Shown: positions 33,051 through 39,548 of the stretch, in pieces
Position numbering within the stretch: position 1 is the first letter of the stretch
Layout of the letters: every line of letters begins with the position of its first letter
Assembly: GCA_045124315.1 (NCBI GenBank)
Contig: JBGVLO010000038.1
Span: 1 to 39,548 of the forward strand
DNA: 39,548 bases
Reading direction: 5' to 3'
Source of the DNA: CAG-411 sp045124315
Lineage (GTDB): Bacteria; Bacillota; Clostridia; Lachnospirales; Lachnospiraceae
Made by a program: the position numbers and the translations under genes
Notes under the pieces: generated by a model
Seen by the model: the letters and a program-made list of their open reading frames with translations, nothing else
Told to the model about the DNA's origin: nothing
The model's database searches: none

Positions 33051-34343
33051 TTAGGCGATTTCATCATCATCCTTCAAACGAACTGTCTTAGGCGCCTTGG
33101 CTTTCTGCTCCTCTTGCGCATCTGCAAATTCTAAAACAGGCTTCGCTCTTCCTTCTACAGCGTCTTCTGTAATCGTACATTTGCGAACCAGACTTTCTGA
33201 TGGAATTTCGAACATGGTATCCATCATGGTCTCTTCCATAATTGCACGAAGACCTCTCGCACCAGTTTTACGTTCTACTGAACGTCTAGCAATGGCACGA
33301 ACCGCAGCTTCTTCAAACTCTAATTCCACCTGATCCATTTCAAACAACTTTTTATACTGTTTTGTAATTGCATTCTTAGGTTCTGTTAAAATACGTACCA
33401 ATGCATCTTCATCCAACAAATCCAATCCGACACTAACTGGCACACGTCCTACAAACTCAGGAATCAATCCAAATTTAACGAAATCTTGTGGAAGCACTTG
33501 CTTGAACATTTCTCCAACATTCTTTTCATCAAAATCCGCAATTTCCGCATTGAATCCAATGGATTTCTTTCCAATTCTTGCCTCAATAATCTTCTCCAAA
33601 CCATCGAAAGCTCCACCACAAATAAACAAAATATTCGTAGTATCAATCTGAATAAACTCCTGATGAGGATGCTTTCTTCCACCCTGTGGTGGAACACTTG
33701 CAACCGTTCCTTCCAAAATCTTAAGCAACGCCTGCTGTACACCTTCACCAGACACATCTCTGGTAATAGAAGTATTCTCAGACTTTCTAGTCACCTTATC
33801 AATCTCATCAATGTAAATAATACCATACTCTGCACGTTCCACATCATAATCCGCAGCCTGAATGATCTTAAGTAGGATGTTCTCTACGTCTTCACCTACA
33901 TAACCTGCTTCTGTAAGAGCAGTTGCATCTGCAATAGCAAATGGTACATTCAACAATTTTGCAAGAGTCTGAGCAAGATATGTCTTACCAGAACCTGTAG
34001 GTCCTACCATAATAATATTACTTTTCTGAAGTTCCACATCCAAACTCTTCTCCATTAGGACACGTTTGTAATGATTGTACACTGCAACCGAAAGTGCTCT
34101 CTTTGCTTCATCCTGCCCGATTACATATTCATCAAGAAACTCTTTAATTTCCTTTGGCTTCAATAAATTGATATCTGTCTCATTCTCATAATCCTGAAAC
34201 TCTTCTTCCATGATTTCTGCACAAATATCTACACATTCATCACAAATATATACTTCCGGTCCCGCAATCAACTTACGAACCTGGTCCTGCGACTTCTTAC
34301 AAAAAGAACATCTTACATTTTTGTTCTCTTCCCTATTTGCCAT
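33051..34343 (-). CDS. clpX: ClpX, ATPase subunit of the ClpXP protease
   Basis: ClpX unfolds substrates and feeds them to ClpP. The ATG at 34343 (MANREENKNV, 430 residues) with AAAGGTGG upstream is preferred to a TTG at 34376. A zinc-binding domain has C12, C15, C34 and C37 (CSFC and CDEC). Then Walker A GPTGSGKT, Walker B IIYIDEIDK, the ClpP-docking loop IGF (KKSIGFNAE) and sensor motifs follow. It starts 101 bp after the clpP stop codon. Confidence 0.98.
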   Translation of the reverse strand: MANREENKNVRCSFCKKSQDQVRKLIAGPEVYICDECVDICAEIMEEEFQDYENETDINLLKPKEIKEFLDEYVIGQDEAKRALSVAVYNHYKRVLMEKSLDVELQKSNIIMVGPTGSGKTYLAQTLAKLLNVPFAIADATALTEAGYVGEDVENILLKIIQAADYDVERAEYGIIYIDEIDKVTRKSENTSITRDVSGEGVQQALLKILEGTVASVPPQGGRKHPHQEFIQIDTTNILFICGGAFDGLEKIIEARIGKKSIGFNAEIADFDEKNVGEMFKQVLPQDFVKFGLIPEFVGRVPVSVGLDLLDEDALVRILTEPKNAITKQYKKLFEMDQVELEFEEAAVRAIARRSVERKTGARGLRAIMEETMMDTMFEIPSESLVRKCTITEDAVEGRAKPVLEFADAQEEQKAKAPKTVRLKDDDEIA

Positions 34344-34443
34344 TCCAATGCCACCTTTCACCTCATTATTAAACAACGATACCCAATTACCATACTACCT
34401 ATTGTCAAATATCCGAATATATCCTATTCGTCCACAGCTTTTC

Positions 34444-35031
34444 TTACTGACGATTTGTAATAACGCTATCTACTAAACCATAATCTGCTGCTTCCTGTGC
34501 GTCCATATAATTATCACGCTCTGTATCTCTTACGATTGTCTCGTAATCCTGTCCTGTATTCGCTGCTAAAATCTCATTTAATTTCTTCTTTGTCTTCAAA
34601 ATGTTCTCAGCAACAATCTGAATCTCTGTTGCCTGACCTCTTGCTCCACCAGATGGCTGATGAATCATAACCTCAGCATTTGGCAATGCAAAACGTTTTC
34701 CCTTAGCACCACTTGAAAGCAGGAATGCTCCCATACTTGCTGCCAAACCAATACATATGGTAGATACATCACATTTTATAAAGTTCATAGTATCATAAAT
34801 TGCCATACCTGCCGTAACAGAACCACCAGGACTATTGATATACAAATTAATGTCCTTTCCTGGATCTTCTGCTTCCAAGAACAACAACTGCGCTACAATT
34901 ACGCTAGCTGATGCATCATTCACTTCTCCATCTAAAAAGATGATTCTGTCTTTCAATAATCTTGAATAAATATCGTAAGAACGCTCTCCTCTGCTTGTCT
35001 GCTCAATGACATAAGGTACAAAACTACTCAT
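34444..35031 (-). CDS. clpP: ClpP, proteolytic subunit of the Clp protease
   Basis: A self-compartmentalising serine protease that degrades substrates delivered by ClpX. 195 residues with the triad Ser99 (GLAASMG), His124 (MIHQPSGG) and Asp173 (ERDNYM). AGGAGG precedes the ATG. Its promoter overlaps the T-tract end of the tig terminator, so tig and clpP can be expressed separately. Confidence 0.98.
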   Translation of the reverse strand: MSSFVPYVIEQTSRGERSYDIYSRLLKDRIIFLDGEVNDASASVIVAQLLFLEAEDPGKDINLYINSPGGSVTAGMAIYDTMNFIKCDVSTICIGLAASMGAFLLSSGAKGKRFALPNAEVMIHQPSGGARGQATEIQIVAENILKTKKKLNEILAANTGQDYETIVRDTERDNYMDAQEAADYGLVDSVITNRQ

Positions 35032-35197
35032 TTCTTCTTCCTCCTAATACATACTTATATAAATTTTCTCTGCTTTCTCATGCAGATCCTGTCCTATTTA
35101 TTTCAACAATTACGTACCATCAAAAATATGCTGAGTTTCTTCTGTCGCACTGTAAAAATAATGCTTCTTTTCCAGTCTCCAAAAGCCACTCCACACT

Positions 35198-35226
35198 ATT
35201 GTATAATAAAACACTTTATTTTTCAA
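35198..35226 (-). promoter_or_regulatory. Sigma-A promoter of clpP
   Basis: TTGAAA (35221-35226), 17 bp, TACAAT (35198-35203). No CtsR-type heptad repeat is seen around it. The leader is about 160 bases. Confidence 0.8.
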
Positions 35227-35240
35227 TGTTTAATATAAAA

Positions 35241-35266
35241 AAAGAGATGCCACAAGACATCTCTTT
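35241..35266 (-). terminator. Terminator after tig
   Basis: AAAGAGATG pairs with CATCTCTTT around an eight-base loop, followed by Ts in leftward RNA, 66 bp after the tig stop codon. Confidence 0.9.
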
Positions 35267-35281
35267 TCTTACACTTTCATC

Positions 35282-35333
35282 AATATGATATTATGATATG
35301 TGAGTTCAGACCTTTTGACCCTGGTATCATATT
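35282..35333. repeat. Inverted repeat carrying a dispersed motif after tig
   Basis: aatatgata (35282-35290) pairs with tatcatatt (35325-35333). The loop contains agttcagaccttttgaccct, which recurs in altered form in the pheS-pheT gap (16560-16582). Confidence 0.45.
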
Positions 35334-36618
35334 ATTTTTCTACTGCGTTCTCTACAACAAACTCAGCTGCCTTCTGTACTGCAAGGTCTTCTGCAAGCTG
35401 CTCTTTCTGAGCATCTCCTAATAATTCTTTTACCTTGTCTACTTCCATCTGATAGCTGTCTGCCATCTTCTTGATTTCGTTCTCGATATCTTCATCAGAA
35501 GCTACGATGTTCTCAGCTGCAACAACTGCCTCTAATACTAATCTGCTCTGGATTCTCTTTAATGCCTGTGGCTTCATCTGCTCTAAGAAAGCCTTAGGCT
35601 CCATTCCTGTGAACTGGAAGTACTGCTCAATAGAGATACCCTGTGCCTGGATTCTACGAGCGAAATCATCTGCCATCTGGCGAACCTGAGTTTCGATCAT
35701 TGGTTCAGGAATTTCCATCTCTGCACCTTCAATAATCTTCTCGATTACAACTTCTTCTTTTGCTGCCTTAGCTGCATCTTCTTTCTTCTTTGTAAGCTCA
35801 GCCTTTACGCTTTCCTTATATGCATCAACTGTTTCGCAATCTGATACATCCTGTGCAAAATCGTCATCTAATTCTGGTAATTCTTTTACCTTAATCTCCT
35901 TGATTACTACTTTGAATAATGCAGGCTTTCCTTTTAAAGCCTCTGCATGGTAATCTTCTGGGAATGTAACATTTACTTCTACTTCTTCGCCGATATTCTT
36001 TCCGATCAACTGATCTTCAAAAGTATCAATGAAAGAATGTGATCCGATTGTAAGCGGATAATCGGTTCCCTTACCACCTTCAAATGCTTCTCCATCTACA
36101 AATCCCTCGAAATCGATGATTGCCTGATCCTTATCCTGAACAGCTCTGTCTTCTACTGAGATTGTTCTTGCATTCTGCTCACGTACGCGATCGATCTCTG
36201 CTGTTACTTCCTCATCCGTAACTTCCACATCGCTCTTTTCTACTTCGATTCCCTTATATGTTCCAAGTTTAACTTCAGGCTTGATTGCTACTTCTGCTGT
36301 AAAGATAAATGGCTTTCCAGCTTCCATCTGTGTTACATCGATAGATGGCTGAGACACGATCTCAAGATCACATTCCTCTACTGCCTTAGCATATGCATCC
36401 GGAATCACAATGTTTGCTGCCTCTTCATAGAAGATACCAGCACCATACATCTTCTCGATCATCTTACGAGGTGCTTTTCCTTTACGGAAACCTGGAATGT
36501 TCATCTTATTCTTGTTCTTCTGATAAGCCTTGTTAATTGCTGCATCGAAATCTGCTGCATCTGCTTCGATTGTTAACTTAGCCATATTTTTCTCTAACTT
36601 TTCAACCTGTAAACTCAT
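35332..36618 (-). CDS. tig: Trigger factor, ribosome-associated chaperone
   Basis: Trigger factor binds nascent chains at the ribosome exit and has prolyl isomerase activity. The 428 residues have the N-terminal ribosome-binding signature GFRKGKAPRKM (about 43-53), an FKBP-type domain (about 150-245, DFEGFVDGEAFEGGKGTDYPL) and a helical C-terminal cradle. GGAGG precedes the ATG. It heads the quality-control block with its own promoter and terminator. Confidence 0.98.
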   Translation of the reverse strand: MSLQVEKLEKNMAKLTIEADAADFDAAINKAYQKNKNKMNIPGFRKGKAPRKMIEKMYGAGIFYEEAANIVIPDAYAKAVEECDLEIVSQPSIDVTQMEAGKPFIFTAEVAIKPEVKLGTYKGIEVEKSDVEVTDEEVTAEIDRVREQNARTISVEDRAVQDKDQAIIDFEGFVDGEAFEGGKGTDYPLTIGSHSFIDTFEDQLIGKNIGEEVEVNVTFPEDYHAEALKGKPALFKVVIKEIKVKELPELDDDFAQDVSDCETVDAYKESVKAELTKKKEDAAKAAKEEVVIEKIIEGAEMEIPEPMIETQVRQMADDFARRIQAQGISIEQYFQFTGMEPKAFLEQMKPQALKRIQSRLVLEAVVAAENIVASDEDIENEIKKMADSYQMEVDKVKELLGDAQKEQLAEDLAVQKAAEFVVENAVEK

Positions 36619-36753
36619 CGTTCTAATTTCCTCCTTCGCATGAAACTTTCCATTTCATACTCATTTTAATATTTTTCAGAACAGTCCAAAGCCGAACTGT
36701 CTATTTTCTAACCGGCCCTATCCAAATTAACATAAGAGCCCACTCAATTCACA

Positions 36754-36783
36754 ATTATAGCATGACACCACACAAATTGTCCA
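36754..36783 (-). promoter_or_regulatory. Sigma-A promoter of tig
   Basis: TGGACA (36778-36783), 18 bp, TATAAT (36754-36759), giving a leader of about 130 bases. Confidence 0.75.
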
Positions 36784-36813
36784 TCTTTTTCTTAGGGAAA
36801 GTATTGGTTTTCA

Positions 36814-38154
36814 TTACTCTGCCCACTTTTTCTTTACAACATCTGCAACTTGTTTTACATACTTTTGGCACAATTCATCGGTTTCCGCCTCAACCATAAC
36901 ACGTACCAATGGTTCTGTACCACTCTGGCGAAGTAAGATTCGTCCATCGTCTCCCAGCTCTTCTTCTACTTTCTTTGCTTCCGCAAGTACTTCTTCATCA
37001 TTCATAGCAGCATTCTTGTCTGTCACTCTGACATTTTCCAACAGCTGTGGGAAAATGGTAACTTCCTTCAACAACTCTGACAAAGGCTTCTTCTTGTTTA
37101 AAATTACTTCCATGATCATAAGTGCAGTCAATACGCCATCTCCGGTTGCAGCGTATTTACTGAAAATAATATGACCAGACTGCTCACCACCAATAACATG
37201 ATCGTTTTTCATCATATTTTCATAAACATACTTATCGCCCACCGCAGTCTTCTCATAAGAGATGCCCTTCTTATCCAGTGCTTTGTATAATCCAAGATTT
37301 GACATAACTGTGGTAACGATCGTGTTGTTATTCAGTTCTCCGCGTTCCTTCAAGTAACATCCACAGACATAAAGGATCAAATCTCCGTCTACCACATTTC
37401 CTTCATTGTCAACTGCAAGACAGCGGTCTGCATCTCCATCAAATGCAAATCCAACATCTAAACCTTTTTCTTTTACATATTCCTGCAATACTTCAATATG
37501 AGTAGAACCACAGTTTGTATTAATATTTGTTCCATCCGGGTGATTGTTGATCACATAAGTCTTTGCTCCCAATGCATCAAAGACTCCCTTTGCAATCTCA
37601 TACGCAGAGCCATTGGCACAATCCAATCCCACACGCATATCCTTAAAGGAACGGGTAGCCAACGACATTAAATATCCAATGTAACGATTTCTACCTACTG
37701 TATAATCTGTAGTACGACCAATCTTATCCCTGGTTGCAAAAGGAATGGTATCCTCCGGACTATCAATATAATCTTCGATCATCTGCTCTACTTCTGCTTC
37801 CAGCTTGTGTCCCAGACCATTTAAAATTTTAATTCCATTGTCATAATAAGGATTATGGCTGGCAGAAATCATAATACCACAATCAAAATCTTCACTGCGT
37901 ACGACGTAAGAAACACTTGGTGTGGTTGTAACATGGATCAGATATACATCTGCTCCACTTGCTGTCAATCCCGCTGAAAGTGCATCTTCAAACATATAAC
38001 TGGAACGTCTGGTATCCTTTCCAATTACGATTCTTGCCTGATGCTCCTTACCATAATAATATCCTAAAAATCTACCTACTTTATATGCATGCATTACGTT
38101 TAATACAACATTTGCTTCTCCACGGAAGCCGTCTGTTCCAAAATATTTTCCCAT
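36814..38154 (-). CDS. glmM: Phosphoglucosamine mutase GlmM
   Basis: Converts glucosamine-6-phosphate to glucosamine-1-phosphate for UDP-GlcNAc and peptidoglycan. The 446 residues start with MGKYFGTDGFRGEAN, carry the phosphoserine loop GIMISASHNP (Ser99), the metal loop FDGDADR and the C-terminal phosphate-binding RQSGTEPLVRVMVE. GGAGG precedes the ATG. It is a single gene between tig and mntP with its own promoter. Confidence 0.98.
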   Translation of the reverse strand: MGKYFGTDGFRGEANVVLNVMHAYKVGRFLGYYYGKEHQARIVIGKDTRRSSYMFEDALSAGLTASGADVYLIHVTTTPSVSYVVRSEDFDCGIMISASHNPYYDNGIKILNGLGHKLEAEVEQMIEDYIDSPEDTIPFATRDKIGRTTDYTVGRNRYIGYLMSLATRSFKDMRVGLDCANGSAYEIAKGVFDALGAKTYVINNHPDGTNINTNCGSTHIEVLQEYVKEKGLDVGFAFDGDADRCLAVDNEGNVVDGDLILYVCGCYLKERGELNNNTIVTTVMSNLGLYKALDKKGISYEKTAVGDKYVYENMMKNDHVIGGEQSGHIIFSKYAATGDGVLTALMIMEVILNKKKPLSELLKEVTIFPQLLENVRVTDKNAAMNDEEVLAEAKKVEEELGDDGRILLRQSGTEPLVRVMVEAETDELCQKYVKQVADVVKKKWAE

Positions 38155-38215
38155 CTTTCTCCTCCACTTTTCTTTATCTATCCTATATCTTGATGCCTAC
38201 TTTTTCGCTATCACC

Positions 38216-38244
38216 TATATTAGCATAGTCACTTTTTAATGTAA
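38216..38244 (-). promoter_or_regulatory. Sigma-A promoter of glmM
   Basis: TTTACA (38239-38244), 17 bp, TAATAT (38216-38221), about 60 bp before the ATG. Confidence 0.65.
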
Positions 38245-38274
38245 AGTGCAAGCAAGCCTGTGGTTTGTATAAAA

Positions 38275-38311
38275 AATCCGCTTCCCTTTTTATTTTTGAT
38301 GATACAAGCGA
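38275..38311 (-). terminator. Terminator after mntP
   Basis: ATTCGCTT pairs with AAGCGGAT (one G-T pair) around a 21-base loop, followed by TTTTTTAT in leftward RNA, 38 bp beyond the mntP stop. Confidence 0.7.
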
Positions 38312-38348
38312 ATGGGCATCTCCCTTCCTGCATAATTGAAAATTCATT

Positions 38349-38933
38349 TTAAAACACTCCAGTCACAAAAATTTCCAGTCCAATGAAAATTAAAATAACG
38401 CCACCAAATATGGTAGCTTTATTGGAAAATTTTGTTCCAAATTTCTTACCGATTATCAGTCCCGCCATGGAGATTACAAATGTAACTATCGCAATAATCA
38501 ATACACATACCAATGCCATGAGCAATCCATATTCTGCAATGGTAAAACCTACTGATAATGCATCAATGGAAGTTGCCACCCCTTGCACAAGCAACGCAGC
38601 TATTCCAACTGCTGTCCCTTCGTCTTCCTCACTGTCATTTTTGATTCCTTCCAGCAGCATTTTGCCTCCAATGAAAAGAAGCAGGATCAACGCAATCCAA
38701 GGAATACATTTCTCAAAAGCTTTAAAATACTGAACAATTGTGTGTACGCATACCCATCCAATCATAGGCATAACAGCCTGAAAAAAAGCAAATACCACCG
38801 CAACACCACACATTTTTTTCTTTCTCATTTGAGGCTCATTTAAACCATTGGCAAGGGATACCGAAAAGGCATCCATGGCCAGCCCCACACCCAGCAGTAC
38901 ACTGTTCAAAAAAAATAATAAGTTCCATTCCAT
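38349..38933 (-). CDS. mntP: Manganese efflux pump MntP
   Basis: MntP exports Mn2+ and protects from manganese excess. The 194 residues form six membrane helices in two DUF204 repeats, with the conserved acidic motifs GLAMDAFSVSLANG (Asp21) and ATSIDALSVG (Asp124). AGGAGG lies eight bases before the ATG. The gene is under a yybP-ykoY manganese riboswitch (39181-39341), which independently supports the substrate. A hairpin-rich insert of about 180 bp lies between riboswitch and gene. Confidence 0.96.
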   Translation of the reverse strand: MEWNLLFFLNSVLLGVGLAMDAFSVSLANGLNEPQMRKKKMCGVAVVFAFFQAVMPMIGWVCVHTIVQYFKAFEKCIPWIALILLLFIGGKMLLEGIKNDSEEDEGTAVGIAALLVQGVATSIDALSVGFTIAEYGLLMALVCVLIIAIVTFVISMAGLIIGKKFGTKFSNKATIFGGVILIFIGLEIFVTGVF

Positions 38934-38971
38934 CTTTCGTTCCTCCTAATTTTTCTTCTTACAAAACAGAA

Positions 38972-38990
38972 ATGCCTGCTCCACAGGCAT
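38972..38990 (-). other. Small hairpin before the mntP ribosome binding site
   Basis: ATGCCTG-tggag-CAGGCAT in leftward RNA, about 27 bases before AGGAGG. It has no T-tract and so is not a terminator; it could protect the 5' end of a processed message. Confidence 0.4.
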
Positions 38991-39166
38991 CATGACACAT
39001 GAAAGTCAACTGTTAACACAGCTGCCCGAATTCGCAATCCGCCCAAAAGCAGGGCTACTTGCTCATACGGTTAGGTTGTCAAGTAGATATGTCTCTTAGC
39101 AAGCCAGCGACGCGAAGCTAGTCCTTTAGGGCTTGCACGAAACATATCTACTGACAACACTTTCAT
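38990..39166 (-). repeat. Hairpin-rich element inserted in the mntP leader
   Basis: A long inverted repeat (39075-39158) pairs GTTGTCA-GTAGATATGT with ACATATCTACTTGACAAC, with an inner GCAAGCC/GGCTTGC stem (39130-39136 with 39099-39105). Leftward, an ATG at 39166 opens 31 codons that end at a TAA (39071-39073), and the same frame stays open 26 further codons to a TGA at 38990. There is no ribosome binding site of note. It looks like a small mobile or structured element; only one copy is in this window. Confidence 0.55.
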
Positions 39167-39180
39167 AGTGAATAAAAAAC

Positions 39181-39211
39181 CCCAAGTACAGTCACAAAAA
39201 CTATACTTGGG
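39181..39211 (-). terminator. Riboswitch-controlled terminator of mntP
   Basis: CCCAAGTA pairs with TACTTGGG, followed by GTTTTTTATT in leftward RNA. Its 5' arm overlaps GTATAGTTT (39198-39206), which is complementary over nine bases to AAACTATAC at 39242-39250, the proposed antiterminator. Confidence 0.9.
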
Positions 39212-39258
39212 TACCTATTTTTAAAAATATATAGACTTCATGTATAGTTTCTGCTATA

Positions 39259-39341
39259 CATGAGTCTCGCAATTTAAAACAAGCCAGACCATAAGGTCAG
39301 TATGTTGACTTGCTACGATATACGCTTGCTACTCCCTCATG
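39259..39341 (-). promoter_or_regulatory. yybP-ykoY manganese riboswitch aptamer
   Basis: The leftward RNA closes helix P1 with CATGAG (39336-39341) and CTCATG (39259-39264). The conserved loops GGGAGTAGC, GTCAACATACTG and GCGAGACT are present at family positions. This class senses Mn2+ and commonly controls mntP. The 3' strand of P1 continues into a competing hairpin CATGTATAG/CTATACATG (39239-39262). Confidence 0.92.
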
Positions 39342-39357
39342 GGCTTTTATTGATGAT

Positions 39358-39387
39358 ATTTTATCATTATGTGTTATTTTTTGTCAA
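39358..39387 (-). promoter_or_regulatory. Sigma-A promoter of the riboswitch-mntP unit
   Basis: TTGACA (39382-39387), 18 bp, TAAAAT (39358-39363). Transcription would begin near 39350, just before the aptamer. Upstream, 39388-39548 shows no gene that I can support. Confidence 0.8.
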
Positions 39388-39548
39388 ACATTTTTTAGGT
39401 GGAAGCAATCCTACTGGTCATGAATATCAGTTCATTATAATAGTCTTAGCTTTTTGTCTTGACAAATGAACTATTATATTCCACTCTGGTTATATTCTTA
39501 TGGATAAAGAAGCGGCTGAATTTGTACAAGGCTGCAATTTACATTCCA

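Noticed and set aside
34403..34430. clpX promoter with TTGACA at 34403-34408
   Set aside because: No acceptable -10 hexamer lies at 16-18 bp, so I do not list it; clpX is probably read from the clpP promoter.
39500..39548. Possible start of a plus-strand gene at the window end (ATG at 39500)
   Set aside because: Only 16 codons are visible, with no clear ribosome binding site or convincing promoter spacing.
1..39548. CRISPR arrays and tRNA or rRNA genes
   Set aside because: No regularly spaced repeats with unique spacers and no tRNA-like CCA-ended cloverleaf or rRNA sequence was seen by eye on either strand.

Overview
The window is low-GC Firmicutes DNA, most likely from a spore-forming gut Lachnospiraceae (Clostridia). 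The main clues are the spore gene run spoVT-hup-rqcP-yabP-yabQ-divIC, a tig-clpP-clpX-lon-engB stress block, a pheST operon behind a T-box leader, NAD(P)-type malic enzyme, a DUF4364 protein and sigma-A promoters of TTGACA-17-TATAAT type. Most genes lie on the minus strand. Only the membrane glycosyltransferase-like gene and the malic enzyme gene are clearly on the plus strand.

Layout from left to right. 1-2300: an IS21-family element (istB cut by the window edge, istA complete) that seems to have landed in the last gene of a small unknown three-gene operon (2267-3612). 3743-3874: a 132-bp palindromic repeat, with a second copy at 26716-26847. 4291-8398: a compact type IV pilus/type II secretion-like operon (pilC, four small pilin-like membrane proteins, pilT) with no PilB or prepilin peptidase in the window. 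8521-9756: a CapA-family protein. 9944-10333: an AT-rich orphan. 10468-12921: glycogen phosphorylase. 13251-18070: pheS, pheT, vanZ-like and a small membrane protein, led by a phenylalanine-type T-box. 18116-20884: a large secreted protein with YDG-like repeats, a Thr/Pro linker and C-terminal leucine-rich repeats.

21207-23961 is the spore/division cluster, with a clear sigma-G-like promoter before spoVT, a sigma-E-like candidate before yabP and a sigma-A promoter before divIC. 24417-28177 holds the polytopic membrane protein and malic enzyme. 28323-36618 is the protein quality-control block: trigger factor, ClpP, ClpX, Lon, the ribosome-assembly GTPase EngB, a radical SAM protein and DUF4364. 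36814-38154 is glmM (cell-wall precursor synthesis). 38349-39387 is mntP (manganese efflux) with a full yybP-ykoY manganese riboswitch, whose aptamer, anti-antiterminator, antiterminator and terminator can all be traced by hand.

The most unusual content is between the genes. A family of palindromes built on GTTCACAG-N-TATGTGAAC occurs in two full 132-bp elements with terminal inverted repeats, as a solo copy at 21068-21097, and inside the pheS T-box leader. A different hairpin-rich element sits between the manganese riboswitch and mntP. A cluster of three tandem hairpins precedes the membrane glycosyltransferase-like gene. All were read by eye; copy numbers elsewhere in the genome are unknown.
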